A stretch of 24,947 nucleotides of DNA from a virus. Shown piece after piece: positions 8,266 through 16,981 of the stretch. The stretch spans positions 1-24,947 of IMG/VR virus record IMGVR_UViG_3300014720_000173; one strand, written 5' to 3'. The notes under the pieces are model-generated. The model saw nothing but the letters and a program-made list of their open reading frames with translations, made no database searches and was not told where the DNA came from. Positions within the stretch are counted from its first letter, which is position 1. Every line of letters begins with the position of its first letter. The position numbers and the translations under genes were made by a program.

Positions 8266-11223
8266 TTAAGAATTAATTAATTTTGTCAATGGACTTTGTG
8301 CCTTACTGCCGAAATTTACACTGAGAGATGTGCTTAGATCTGCGCTATTAACTGCGCCCGAATTTCTCAACTTTGTTTCCTTACTGCTTGTGTCATTTGT
8401 TAAAATACTTAATGCTTGATCACTGCTTATTACAGAATCAACTGTACTCTTAGCAGAATTTTGACTGGTTAACGGATTAACAAACCGACTAGATTGCTGT
8501 AATAAATTTATTGTGTTAGATCTATCAACACCTGTTAAACTTGTAGGCGTTACCACACCATAGGCGTTTGCTAAACTTGCACCGCCACCTAACTGCATAA
8601 TATCTGCCAGATCAACTGTGTTAATTTCAGCAGCAGGTGCTCTTTGTGCAGGAGCATATGGAGGAATGTTTACAAGGTTAGCAACAGGAATATTGTTTAC
8701 TGCCAGACCTTTTTCTGCTGCTGCTTTAGGATCTACTCCATCAGGAAATACCTTAGCCAATGCACCTAACTGTAACAATGCTAGAGGACTACCGGATTGT
8801 AATTGTTCAGGACTAATACATAGTTTATTAGCCAGTTCGCTGATACCCATGCCTACAGCACTGGTAGCATTTGTTATAGCAGCATTAATTTCTTGTGCAG
8901 TTTTAGCAATAGGGCTAGTTAATTGATTTACACCTTGCTGTATCTGCCCTGCCACAGCATTTATTCCCTGTGCCAAAGGTGCTGTAATACTGTTTACAAC
9001 CTGAGCACCTAACTGATTCAGCCTGCTTAATTCTGATATAGCAGACTGTATCTGTCCGAAAATATTAATACCTATGCAAGGATCTCTCGGTCTAGCAACG
9101 GCCTTAGTAATATCTCTTACAGGAATAGTTTTAGGATCAGGTTCAACAAGAAAACTATCTTCAGGCCTAGTTTCTTCAATTGTAGAATCAGGCAGTATTT
9201 GTCCTGGAAGTCTTGTAATTTGTATACGTTGTTTAAACATACCATCAACAAACATGTGAGTGACTTCTCTAATCCAGAATATTCCGCCGAACTGTGCTTT
9301 GTTACTATCAAATATATAAGCACCGTTAGGACCTATATCAACAGGGTTCCTAAAATTAATCTTAATGAATACCTGTTCAGTGAGATAATTCATCTCACCT
9401 TCAGTGGTAAATCTATTATCTTTTTTGTAAACTTCATTAAATGAATTGCCGTGACCGCTGGTTCCTAGATATAGCGGATCTCCTATAATTTCTATTTCAC
9501 CGTTAATACCGTTTACTACAGAATTAATAATACTTTCATGAAGTTGTTTAGCCATAACATCAAATGCACTAAGACCAGGAGGACCAGCATTCGGTGTATT
9601 GCCAACATGTGTCTGTAACGAAGGCTGTACTAGACGTTGACTAGTTCCTGCTCTATCTTTTTTAGCATTTTCTACATCTGTTCCTCGCTCTTTTACACGA
9701 TTTTTAGCATCCTGAGCAAGACTGTTTTTATTCTCATCAAAATTAGACTGTCCTTTAAACACACTAATATTTTCAAATACTAGATGTTTATAATCTAATT
9801 TCATACTAATTAGATCTGAATTATTTCCTGTGTAAACATAATTGTATTCTCTTAAAATACGATCTTCTAGATCTTCTGCGGGCCACTTTTGTGCTGAAAA
9901 GCCAGGAATCTTTGTATAATGAACTGCATAAGGAACTACAATGTACGTATATTCTGTATAATTCTTATTAGAGACAGGGTCAATTTTAGGTTTGAGTTTA
10001 GTTCTAGGATGAATCATAAACCAATCAACCATACCGTTTTGAGGAATTTCTCCTTGATGCATCTTTTCTAGTAAACGTCTACCGTATTCACTGTCACGAA
10101 TTACTGCTTCAATAACAGAAGTAACATTAGTATTTTCATTGAATACACTAACACTAGATTGATTCTCCCCTTCTTTGACTCTACCGGTATCATCTACTCT
10201 GTTAGGATCGCCTGCATCAATACCTCTAGGTAACACATAATCTTTGCCTGGGGTTTTTAATTTAGATTTTGAAAAATAATTGTCTTTTACTGTAAGATCT
10301 ATATCACCTTTACTATCCACATCAGCAAACAGTATTTCGTAACTGTCAGATTCTGCTGCTGCTTCTTTATCTTTACTGGTGTTATTATTTTTCTTTACCT
10401 GTTCATTAAGATTTTTAGTTAGATTACCGAGTACTTCACCTACCGTGTTACCCTGAACACTAACCGGTATTTTTAATTTGTTAGGATTACCGAAGGCGCT
10501 CTCATGAAACGGAAATCCTTTACAGGCATATTTTGTACCACGTTCTGTAAATTCTTGTTGAATGTCGTTAAATCTAACTACAAAGTATCTATCAGAAAAA
10601 TCAATAGTTTCCGGTTCTGTAATATCTAAGCCATCAGGATATCCCTTAAATTCTATTTTAAATAAGAAAGGAGTTCCTATAGGACTTATATAACCTGCGC
10701 CTACACTGGCAACATGTAATGCTTCGATAAATCCGTTTATACTATAAGGTTCAAATACATCAAAACTTATTGTTTGCCCCAGTGTAGCACCTAGAGCATA
10801 TGTTGAAATAGTTTTTATCTCAATATTATTGATATACATATCGAAACGACCGGGACTTTTTAAATTAAAGTCTCTGACAATATCCCCTGCTTCTTTCGCA
10901 GATATTATTGTTGTAGTCGACTGCCCTAATTCGTTTTCATTAATAGTTTGTCTTGTTACATCTACAGATGCACTAGCCCGTAGTTCATTAATATCTTTGC
11001 CTGCTGAACTGAGTACTATTAAATCAAGTTGGTCAGTACTTACTTTCCAACTGTCAACATTATCTAGTTTTTCTTGACTGAGTGCTGCTAGAGTAATGTT
11101 ATAGGTATAAGATCGATATTTGTCTAATACATTGCCCTTAATAAAATCAGGAATAGGATCACTAGGCAATCTGGTGCTAGTTACTGTAACAGCCTCAGTT
11201 TTTCTTTCAACTTCTTCAGCCAT
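8266..11223 (-). CDS. Large baseplate hub protein, gp27-like by position
   Basis: This 985-residue protein starts one base after the gp53 gene and ends one base before the gp5-like gene, so it is cotranscribed with both. In T4 the hub is gp27 (391 residues) bound to gp5; the context makes this the likely hub ring protein, analogous to gpD/VgrG N-terminal tube-adaptor domains. The first 250 residues are beta-rich (YTYNITLAALS, YINNIEIKTIST, YFVVRFNDIQQEFTERG), and 400-680 contain further globular sequence (WFMIHPRTKLKPKID, FKQRIQITRLPGQ). The last 270 or so residues are unlike gp27: rich in Ala, Gln, Ser and Asn with helical stretches (SELSRLNQLGAQVVNS, ANKLCISPEQLQ), perhaps a coiled or disordered extension. 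I recognise no catalytic motif. Structural hub role is inferred mainly from position. Confidence 0.65.
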   Translation of the reverse strand: MAEEVERKTEAVTVTSTRLPSDPIPDFIKGNVLDKYRSYTYNITLAALSQEKLDNVDSWKVSTDQLDLIVLSSAGKDINELRASASVDVTRQTINENELGQSTTTIISAKEAGDIVRDFNLKSPGRFDMYINNIEIKTISTYALGATLGQTISFDVFEPYSINGFIEALHVASVGAGYISPIGTPFLFKIEFKGYPDGLDITEPETIDFSDRYFVVRFNDIQQEFTERGTKYACKGFPFHESAFGNPNKLKIPVSVQGNTVGEVLGNLTKNLNEQVKKNNNTSKDKEAAAESDSYEILFADVDSKGDIDLTVKDNYFSKSKLKTPGKDYVLPRGIDAGDPNRVDDTGRVKEGENQSSVSVFNENTNVTSVIEAVIRDSEYGRRLLEKMHQGEIPQNGMVDWFMIHPRTKLKPKIDPVSNKNYTEYTYIVVPYAVHYTKIPGFSAQKWPAEDLEDRILREYNYVYTGNNSDLISMKLDYKHLVFENISVFKGQSNFDENKNSLAQDAKNRVKERGTDVENAKKDRAGTSQRLVQPSLQTHVGNTPNAGPPGLSAFDVMAKQLHESIINSVVNGINGEIEIIGDPLYLGTSGHGNSFNEVYKKDNRFTTEGEMNYLTEQVFIKINFRNPVDIGPNGAYIFDSNKAQFGGIFWIREVTHMFVDGMFKQRIQITRLPGQILPDSTIEETRPEDSFLVEPDPKTIPVRDITKAVARPRDPCIGINIFGQIQSAISELSRLNQLGAQVVNSITAPLAQGINAVAGQIQQGVNQLTSPIAKTAQEINAAITNATSAVGMGISELANKLCISPEQLQSGSPLALLQLGALAKVFPDGVDPKAAAEKGLAVNNIPVANLVNIPPYAPAQRAPAAEINTVDLADIMQLGGGASLANAYGVVTPTSLTGVDRSNTINLLQQSSRFVNPLTSQNSAKSTVDSVISSDQALSILTNDTSSKETKLRNSGAVNSADLSTSLSVNFGSKAQSPLTKLINS

Positions 11224-11224
11224 G

Positions 11225-11524
11225 TTATATACCGATATCCCTACGCAGAGTAGATAACTTAGGCAAGTATATTCTTAACCCTGCCTTAAAATCAAACACC
11301 GGATCTTTAATTACATTTTTATTGCGTTGAGCAAATACCCACCATAAATTAACATCGCTATATAAGTCAAAGGCCAACAAATCAGGCCTATATTCATATT
11401 CTTTTGTTACACTATAGTACACATCATCAGTTTGAAACTCAAAATCACGATGCGTCATTACATCTAAGTAATTAGGCGTGGCTGATGTAGCATAATAAGG
11501 ACTAGTTTTAGAATATACAGCCAT
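11225..11524 (-). CDS. 53: Baseplate wedge protein gp53
   Basis: This 99-residue protein matches the gp53 family of T4-type phages. gp53 completes the wedge by clamping gp6, gp7 and gp25 together so that six wedges can join around the hub; its fold resembles a LysM domain. The signature is the run RPDLLAFDLYSDVNLWWVFA with RNKNVIKDP and the terminal GLRIYLPK (residues about 46-90). It is shorter than T4 gp53 (196 residues), as is usual for marine relatives. The start ATG overlaps the stop of the tube-cap gene by one base (TAATG), pointing to translational coupling, and the next gene follows after one base. Confidence 0.9.
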   Translation of the reverse strand: MAVYSKTSPYYATSATPNYLDVMTHRDFEFQTDDVYYSVTKEYEYRPDLLAFDLYSDVNLWWVFAQRNKNVIKDPVFDFKAGLRIYLPKLSTLRRDIGI

Positions 11525-12297
11525 TATAGATACCCTTTCTTCCTATGATCTTCTGTATTGTTTAACCATTTATCAACACTGTGATTCTTAATTTCATTTC
11601 TGCTATACATAATAATAGCACCTAATGTAATTGTACTAAGAGTAGGCACAGCATTTAACCCATAACCATTAATTAATTTATTAGTGAAATAATCAACTCC
11701 TTCAGGCAGATCTATTCTAAAATTTGTTATAGCAATAGGCACATTTTCTAACATAAATTGTCCATAAGCAAACAATCGACAAACTGGCGGCGGACTGCCT
11801 GCATTAAGATCCTTGCCCACACGCATTTTAGTCAATGCTTTCAGCAGATGAACAGTTGCTAGATAATTCTGTGCTTCTTCTGTATTCTGCACAGTAAACT
11901 TACCTGATATATTAAGCGGACCTACACTAGATCTTGCGTAAAATGCCTGCTGATAATTGCTGTGTACAGTTTGTATAGGACTGTAGTCTGCCTTATTTTC
12001 GTAGTTAATTTGTGGTGTGTAGGGAAAAACTATTCCACCGAAATGACTTAGTCTAGTATCAACTGTGGTATATCCTGTTAGATAACTAGAAGGTACCTTG
12101 ATACGCACACGCATGTCAGGCTGTCTGGCGCTGATCTGAGGACTGGTTATGTTTACCTGTGCAACATTTACCTGCGGACGTTCTGCTCCCGGGGCTACGA
12201 AATTGAAAATATTTTTTACAGACTGAAAACCGCTAGAGAAAGCAGAGCCTACTCTGTCAACTATTCCGCTAGGTCCTAAAACATCCGAATCAGCCAT
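11524..12297 (-). CDS. 48: Baseplate tail-tube cap/initiator protein, gp48 or gp54 type
   Basis: This 257-residue protein resembles the T4-type baseplate tube proteins gp48/gp54, which sit on the hub and start polymerisation of the gp19 tail tube. The most telling stretch is residues about 82-165: SHFGGIVFPYTPQINYENKA, a bulky aromatic run, then SVGPLNISGKFTVQNTEEAQ with NYLATVHLLKALTKM, a pattern shared with tail-tube-like proteins. The C-terminal VPTLSTITLGAIIMYSRNEI also fits. T4 gp48 has 364 and gp54 320 residues, so this is short. Adjacency to gp53 favours gp48, but gp54 is possible. It is the first gene of the minus-strand baseplate operon; an AAAGGGA Shine-Dalgarno lies about 10 nt before the ATG and a late-box variant lies upstream. 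Confidence 0.8.
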   Translation of the reverse strand: MADSDVLGPSGIVDRVGSAFSSGFQSVKNIFNFVAPGAERPQVNVAQVNITSPQISARQPDMRVRIKVPSSYLTGYTTVDTRLSHFGGIVFPYTPQINYENKADYSPIQTVHSNYQQAFYARSSVGPLNISGKFTVQNTEEAQNYLATVHLLKALTKMRVGKDLNAGSPPPVCRLFAYGQFMLENVPIAITNFRIDLPEGVDYFTNKLINGYGLNAVPTLSTITLGAIIMYSRNEIKNHSVDKWLNNTEDHRKKGYL

Positions 12298-12324
12298 AAA
12301 TATATTTCCCTTTACCTTATTTAA

Positions 12325-12332
12325 TATTTAAA
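12325..12332 (-). promoter_or_regulatory. Candidate late promoter box for the baseplate operon
   Basis: On the minus strand this reads TTTAAATA, one mismatch from TATAAATA. Predicted start is near 12319, giving a 22-nt leader that contains the AAAGGGA Shine-Dalgarno of the first baseplate gene. The position at the head of a late operon is right. The surrounding bases are a very AT-rich palindromic stretch, so the exact box is uncertain. Confidence 0.45.
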
Positions 12333-12355
12333 TAAACTACGCACTTAACAGACGG

Positions 12356-12383
12356 TTGACATTTGATTTTTTCATGTTATACT
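12356..12383 (+). promoter_or_regulatory. Sigma70-like promoter for gp55 and recombination genes
   Basis: A perfect -35 hexamer TTGACA (12356-12361) is followed after 16 bases by TATACT (12378-12383). Predicted transcription start is about 12390, just before an AGGA at 12391-12394 and the gp55 ATG at 12408. This would let unmodified host RNA polymerase make the late sigma factor before late transcription begins. It also argues against translation starting at the upstream in-frame TTG at 12363, which lies between the two hexamers. Confidence 0.65.
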
Positions 12384-12407
12384 GTAACAAAGGATATAAA
12401 AAACATA

Positions 12408-13331
12408 ATGACAACAGGATTAATAACAACAAGAAAAGTAAAATACCTAAATAACAGAGATCTATTAGCAGAGATACACAAGAGTAAGTGCAGTTTTTCC
12501 AGTTTTGTCAAACCCGATTATCAACAATACGACATCATATTAACCAGTTTAACCAAGGTTAACATCAGAACAATAGCGGAAGCCAAGCGTAATCGTGCCA
12601 AACGATTAGGCATACAGGCGTTTATTGCCGCAAGAAATAACGGGGATAAAAAAATAAAACTGGCAGAATGCACTCCGGATTATAAATCAATAGCAAAAAC
12701 AGATGTTATTATTCGTATAATGACATTTGATCATGTTCCTCTTGCACCGGGCAGAAAGAAAACTACCAAAACCACAGCCGATAGTCATGAAAAAGTAAAC
12801 TTTCCTCCCTTTCAACATTGGAAGTTCAATGATAATGAAGAACTTGTCTGTGTGGGTAAGAGCCACTGGCGTGGAGGCATGAAGACTGGCAAGTTTAATA
12901 AGGAACATGGACGTATCACCGAAGGTCTAGGACGTATGTTCATTAAACTTTCAGAACGTTATGCACAACGATCTAACTGGAGAGGCTATACCTATATTGA
13001 CGAAATGAAGGGACAGGCTATTCTGCAACTTAGCCAAATTGGTCTACAGTTTGATGAAAGTAAATCAGAAAATCCATTTGCCTATTATACAGCCGCAGTA
13101 ACAAACTCATTTACACGTATACTAAACATTGAAAAGAAAAATCAAAATATTCGCGATGACATGTTGGAAGAAGCAGGATTAACACCCAGTTCAACTCGTC
13201 AAAACGCACATGAATACGCAGAGGAAACTGCAAGACAGGCAGAACTTTATAAACAAATACGTATGCCTAAGAGCGAAGATGGTGAAGTTTCGGAAGAAGA
13301 ATCGGACATTGAGGAACAAACAGAGACTTGA
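12408..13331 (+). CDS. 55: Late-transcription sigma factor gp55, N-terminally extended
   Basis: This 307-residue protein carries a gp55-type late sigma factor in its C-terminal half. gp55 binds host RNA polymerase core and directs it to TATAAATA-type late promoters with help from the sliding clamp. The recognisable part is residues about 164-262: GRITEGLGRMFIKLSERY, NWRGYTYIDEMKGQAILQLS, then ENPFAYYTAAVTNSFTRILN and IEKKNQNIRDDMLEEAG, corresponding to region 2 of sigma70-class factors and its flank. T4 gp55 is 185 residues; residues 1-160 here are extra, with a basic stretch (IAEAKRNRAKRLG, 56-68) and IIRIMTFDHVPLAPGRKK (101-118). The acidic tail (EDGEVSEEESDIEEQ) could be the clamp or core-binding end. 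The ATG at 12408 is chosen over a TTG at 12363 because that TTG lies inside the promoter. Confidence 0.88.
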   Translation: MTTGLITTRKVKYLNNRDLLAEIHKSKCSFSSFVKPDYQQYDIILTSLTKVNIRTIAEAKRNRAKRLGIQAFIAARNNGDKKIKLAECTPDYKSIAKTDVIIRIMTFDHVPLAPGRKKTTKTTADSHEKVNFPPFQHWKFNDNEELVCVGKSHWRGGMKTGKFNKEHGRITEGLGRMFIKLSERYAQRSNWRGYTYIDEMKGQAILQLSQIGLQFDESKSENPFAYYTAAVTNSFTRILNIEKKNQNIRDDMLEEAGLTPSSTRQNAHEYAEETARQAELYKQIRMPKSEDGEVSEEESDIEEQTET

Positions 13332-13356
13332 CTTATTGTTCTAGAACATATACAAT
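13328..13356 (+). promoter_or_regulatory. Sigma70-like promoter with a 12-bp palindrome in its spacer, before gp47
   Basis: TTGACT (13328-13333) and TACAAT (13351-13356) are separated by exactly 17 bases; each differs from the sigma70 consensus by one base. The predicted start is about 13363, directly at the strong AGAGGAG ribosome binding site of gp47 (ATG 13376). The spacer contains the perfect palindrome TGTTCTAGAACA (13337-13348), the geometry expected of a repressor operator, though palindromes of this length occur by chance a few times in 25 kb. Confidence 0.5.
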
Positions 13357-13375
13357 TTAAAGAGGAGAACTTTAT

Positions 13376-14389
13376 ATGAACCTTTTTAAAAAGGTAGCGT
13401 GTTTTACGGATATTCACTTCGGCCTAAAGTCAAACAGTTCTACACATCTTAAAGATTGTGAAGACTTTGTAGATTGGTTTATAGACACTGCTCAGGCTAA
13501 TGGTTGTGAAACCGGAATCTTTCTAGGAGACTGGAGTCATAACCGTAATAGTCTTAACCTAATCACACTAGATACTAGCCTAAGATGCTTAGAAAAACTG
13601 GGAGCAGCATTTGAACAGTTTATATGGTTTCCAGGAAATCACGATCTGTTCTACAAAGACAAACGTAATATCCATAGTAGTGCGTTCGGACGCCATATTC
13701 CTGGCGTTACTGTCGTAGACTCTGTCACCACTCTAGGCGATGTTACACTTGTTCCTTGGCTAGTAGGTGATGAGTGGAAGTCTATGAAATCTGTCAAGAG
13801 CAAATACATATTCGGACACTTTGAACTGCCTCAGTTTATGATGAATGCCATGGTGCAAATGCCTGATCATGGTGAATTACAATCACAAGACCTTAAAGGT
13901 CCGGATTATGTGTTCAGCGGACATTTTCATAAACGTCAAAACAAAAACAATATATGGTATATAGGCAATGCCTTTCCTCATAACTTCGCAGATAATTGGG
14001 ATGATGAGCGAGGCATGATGATTTTAGAATGGGGTGGCGAGCCTGAGTTTGTAGACTGGGCAGATTGCCCTAAGTATAGAGTAGTTAAACTTAGTGATTT
14101 GATTGATGATCCGGATCGTATTATCAAATCTAAAATGCACTTAAAGGTAATATTAGACGTGGATATCAGTTTCGAAGAAGCAAACTTCATCAAAGAAAAC
14201 TTTGTAGCACAGTATAATATCCGTGAAATCAGTTTGGTGCAGGATAAAAACAATTTAGACAACGGGTTCGATGATAATATAGATACAAAGTTTGAAAGTG
14301 TGGATCAAATTGTAATAGAACAGTTAATCAATATTGATTCAGCACAGATAAACAAAAATACATTACTAGAAATATATAAAAATCTATGA
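13376..14389 (+). CDS. 47: Recombination endonuclease subunit gp47 (SbcD/Mre11-type)
   Basis: This 337-residue protein is the nuclease subunit of the gp46/gp47 complex, the phage Mre11-Rad50 equivalent that resects double-strand ends for recombination-dependent replication. Metallophosphoesterase motifs are in order: DIH (12-14), GDWSH (51-55; the usual second Asp of GDxxD is replaced), GNHD (87-90), GHFE (147-150) and SGHFH (181-185), providing the metal-binding Asp/His/Asn ligands. Length matches T4 gp47 (339). The strong ribosome binding site AGAGGAG lies about 9 nt before the ATG. The stop overlaps the start of the glycosyltransferase gene (ATGA), so the two are translationally coupled. 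The C-terminal 70 residues would form the adaptor contacting gp46. Confidence 0.95.
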   Translation: MNLFKKVACFTDIHFGLKSNSSTHLKDCEDFVDWFIDTAQANGCETGIFLGDWSHNRNSLNLITLDTSLRCLEKLGAAFEQFIWFPGNHDLFYKDKRNIHSSAFGRHIPGVTVVDSVTTLGDVTLVPWLVGDEWKSMKSVKSKYIFGHFELPQFMMNAMVQMPDHGELQSQDLKGPDYVFSGHFHKRQNKNNIWYIGNAFPHNFADNWDDERGMMILEWGGEPEFVDWADCPKYRVVKLSDLIDDPDRIIKSKMHLKVILDVDISFEEANFIKENFVAQYNIREISLVQDKNNLDNGFDDNIDTKFESVDQIVIEQLINIDSAQINKNTLLEIYKNL

Positions 14390-15207
14390 TCATTGATAGT
14401 TTTATTTTCTTCAACGAGTACGAAATATTAGAAGGCAGGCTAGAATATCTCTATCCTCATGTAGATTATTTTGTAATTGTTGAATCAAATATGACTTTTA
14501 GCGGTAAGCCTAAACCTATGTATTACATGCAGAACATGCCTAGGTTTAAACCTTATCTTGACAAAATATTATATTTCCCATATATTACAAGAGCAGAACG
14601 ATACGACTATAGCAGGTTGCCTACACATGATAGGGACTACGAAACAGGTCCTTGGGCTGCTGAACATGCACAGCGTAGACACATGGCGGCTTGTATAGAC
14701 CTGTTCAAGGATGAAGACATTATAATGTTTAGTGATGTAGATGAAATACCTCATAAGGATTGTATTCCAATCATACAACATAGTCTTAACAATGGTATTC
14801 ATGCACTGACAATAGAACAGGATCACTTTTCTTATAACTTTAGACAGAAACAGGTTATACCTATTAGAGGAACCACAGTTAGTAAAATAAGTTTTGCTAA
14901 ACAGCGTGATCCTCAAGAACAGCGTAATGAAAAATACGGATATCAATTCATTGCTAGGGGAGGATGGCATCTAAGTTATTGGGGAGATACTGAAAAAATC
15001 AAGTATAAAATAGAATCATTCAGTCATATGGAACTGGATAGAGATGAATTTAAAAATCCTGTACATATAAAGGAACGTATTAGATTGGGCAAGGATTTAT
15101 TCAATAGAGAGAACCCTTATGTATCAGTAGATCCTTCAGAGATACCAGAGGATGTAATGAGAATTTTTGGCAAATATAACGACTACTTAATCAAGGCAAA
15201 TGTTTAA
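14386..15207 (+). CDS. Family 17 glycosyltransferase-like protein
   Basis: This 273-residue protein resembles glycosyltransferase family 17 (beta-1,4-N-acetylglucosaminyltransferase type). Features seen: the N-terminal IIDSFIFFNEYEILEGRLEY (3-22), YFVIVESNMTFSGKPKP (28-44), and the DxD-type motif FSDVDEIP (115-122) expected to bind the metal and nucleotide sugar. Later motifs (GGWHLSYWGD, with KIKYKIESFSHMELD) also fit the family. No signal peptide or membrane segment is seen, so it would act in the cytoplasm on a sugar acceptor: phage protein, DNA base or host glycan precursor are all possible. It overlaps gp47 by 4 bases and gp46 by 8 bases, so it is built into the recombination operon, which is unexpected for such an enzyme. 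The fold call is fairly sure; the substrate is unknown. Confidence 0.85.
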   Translation: MIIDSFIFFNEYEILEGRLEYLYPHVDYFVIVESNMTFSGKPKPMYYMQNMPRFKPYLDKILYFPYITRAERYDYSRLPTHDRDYETGPWAAEHAQRRHMAACIDLFKDEDIIMFSDVDEIPHKDCIPIIQHSLNNGIHALTIEQDHFSYNFRQKQVIPIRGTTVSKISFAKQRDPQEQRNEKYGYQFIARGGWHLSYWGDTEKIKYKIESFSHMELDRDEFKNPVHIKERIRLGKDLFNRENPYVSVDPSEIPEDVMRIFGKYNDYLIKANV

Positions 15208-16981
15208 AATAAAAACACTGACAGTAAAGAACTTCATGAGCGTGGGCAATCAAACCCAGGCTGTAGATTTTAGCAAACAAAATCTTACCCTTGTGCTAGG
15301 ATCTAACCTAGACCTAGGCGGTGATGACACAGGATCACGTAATGGCACAGGTAAAACTACGATTATTAATGCTCTAAGTTATGGCCTATACGGACAGGCA
15401 CTGACTAACATACGAAAAGAAAATCTTATCAATAAGACAAACGGTAAGAACATGCTGGTCACTGTGGAGTTCGAGAAAGGTAAGAATAGTTATCGCATTG
15501 AAAGAGGACGAAAACCCAATGTTTTAAAAATGTTTGTTAATAATAACGAACTAAAAACAGAAGACAGCGATGACGAAAGCCAAGGTGATAGTAGAGAAAC
15601 ACAAAAAAGTATAGAAGACATGCTAGAGATTAGCCATACCATGTTCAAACATCTCGTGGCCTTGAACACTTATACAGAACCTTTTCTATCAATGAAGGCT
15701 GCGGATCAGCGTGAAGTGATTGAACAACTGTTAGGTATTACTCTGCTAAGTGAAAAAGCAGAAACATTAAAAAACCTAATCAAAGATACTAAAGATCAAA
15801 TACAACAAGAGAGCACAAGAATAGATGCTGTAAAGAACGCTAATGAAAATGTGCAGAAAAGCATAGACAGTCTGAAGATTAAATCAGCAGCCTGGGATAC
15901 AAAACATCAACAAGAACTAGAAAACCTCGGTAAGGCCATTGTCAACCTAGAATCTGTAGACATCGAAGCAGAATTACAGGCACACTCATCACTTAAAATA
16001 TGGTTGGATAATAGCGCAAAGTTATCTGGACTAAGAAAACAGCAGGCTACACTAGAGACTGCTATGGGTCAAGCAGAAAAGACTGTTAAAAAATACACAG
16101 CAGAAGTAGAAAAGTTGCTAGATCATAAGTGTCATGCCTGTGGACATGAACTTCATGACAGTCTACACGAGGCCATGCTAGCCGAAGCACTACAGTATAA
16201 AGTAGAAGCCGAAACATATGCTCTAAAAGTAGTAGAGGATTACGGACTTGTAGTAAATGAGATTGAAAAAATAGGCAAGCAGGGTCCAAGACCAGATACA
16301 TTCTACGATACTGAAGCAGAAGCATTGGCACATAGAAGCAACCTTGCTAACTTAGAAAAGTCTTTACTAGATAAAGCAGATACACGCAACCCATATGAAG
16401 AACAGGTCGCAGAATTGACTACAACTGCTATACAAGAAATAGACTGGACTGCGGTAAACGAACTTACTAAGTTAAAAGACCATCAAGAATTCTTGTTGAA
16501 ATTGTTAACAAATAAAGATAGTTTCGTACGAAAGCGTATTATTGATCAAAACCTAAGTTATCTTAACAAGCGTCTTGGCTACTATATTGATAGACTAGGT
16601 TTACCGCATAAGGTTCTTTTTCAAAACGACCTATCAGTAGAGATTACACAGTTAGGACAGGAACTAGACTTTGATAACCTAAGTAGAGGCGAACGAAACA
16701 GGCTAATATTAAGTATGAGTTTTGCCTTCAGAGATGTATGGGAAGGCTTATATCAAAGTATAAATCTGCTGTTCATCGATGAACTTATCGATTCGGGCAT
16801 GGATTCAGCAGGTGTAGAATCAGCACTAGCTATGTTAAAAAAGATTGGAAGAGAGCGCAGTAAGAACATTTACCTAATCAGTCATAAAGATGAACTGATA
16901 GGCAGAGTAAACAACGTATTGAGAGTTATAAAAGAAAATGGATTCACCAGTTATTCCAACGACGTCGACTACGTTGAGTGA
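15200..16981 (+). CDS. 46: Recombination endonuclease subunit gp46 (SbcC/Rad50-type ATPase)
   Basis: This 593-residue protein is the ATPase subunit partnering gp47. Seen in order: Walker A GSRNGTGKTT (45-54), long coiled-coil-forming segment (about 185-310), zinc hook CHAC (CxxC, 311-314) for dimerisation, return coil (about 320-450), ABC signature LSRGERNR (494-501), Walker B LLFIDEL (523-529) and the switch histidine in ISHKDE (560-565). T4 gp46 is 560 residues, so this is full length. It works in ATP-driven DNA end resection during recombination-dependent replication. An insertion of acidic residues before the Walker A lysine (NLDLGGDDTGS) lengthens the usual P-loop approach. The start overlaps the end of the glycosyltransferase gene by 8 bases and its end overlaps the next gene by 44 bases. 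Confidence 0.96.
   Translation: MFKIKTLTVKNFMSVGNQTQAVDFSKQNLTLVLGSNLDLGGDDTGSRNGTGKTTIINALSYGLYGQALTNIRKENLINKTNGKNMLVTVEFEKGKNSYRIERGRKPNVLKMFVNNNELKTEDSDDESQGDSRETQKSIEDMLEISHTMFKHLVALNTYTEPFLSMKAADQREVIEQLLGITLLSEKAETLKNLIKDTKDQIQQESTRIDAVKNANENVQKSIDSLKIKSAAWDTKHQQELENLGKAIVNLESVDIEAELQAHSSLKIWLDNSAKLSGLRKQQATLETAMGQAEKTVKKYTAEVEKLLDHKCHACGHELHDSLHEAMLAEALQYKVEAETYALKVVEDYGLVVNEIEKIGKQGPRPDTFYDTEAEALAHRSNLANLEKSLLDKADTRNPYEEQVAELTTTAIQEIDWTAVNELTKLKDHQEFLLKLLTNKDSFVRKRIIDQNLSYLNKRLGYYIDRLGLPHKVLFQNDLSVEITQLGQELDFDNLSRGERNRLILSMSFAFRDVWEGLYQSINLLFIDELIDSGMDSAGVESALAMLKKIGRERSKNIYLISHKDELIGRVNNVLRVIKENGFTSYSNDVDYVE

Noticed and set aside
8271-8282. AATTAATTAATT palindrome at the end of the hub gene
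   Set aside because: Simple AT repeat inside coding sequence; no associated signals.
9117-9323. Small open frames on both strands inside baseplate genes, for example here and at 2040-2315
   Set aside because: They lie in shadow frames of long, well-supported genes and have no ribosome binding sites or recognisable sequence.
12363-12407. In-frame TTG start giving a 322-residue gp55
   Set aside because: The TTG lies between the -35 and -10 of a strong promoter and would not be in the transcript; ATG at 12408 has an AGGA upstream.
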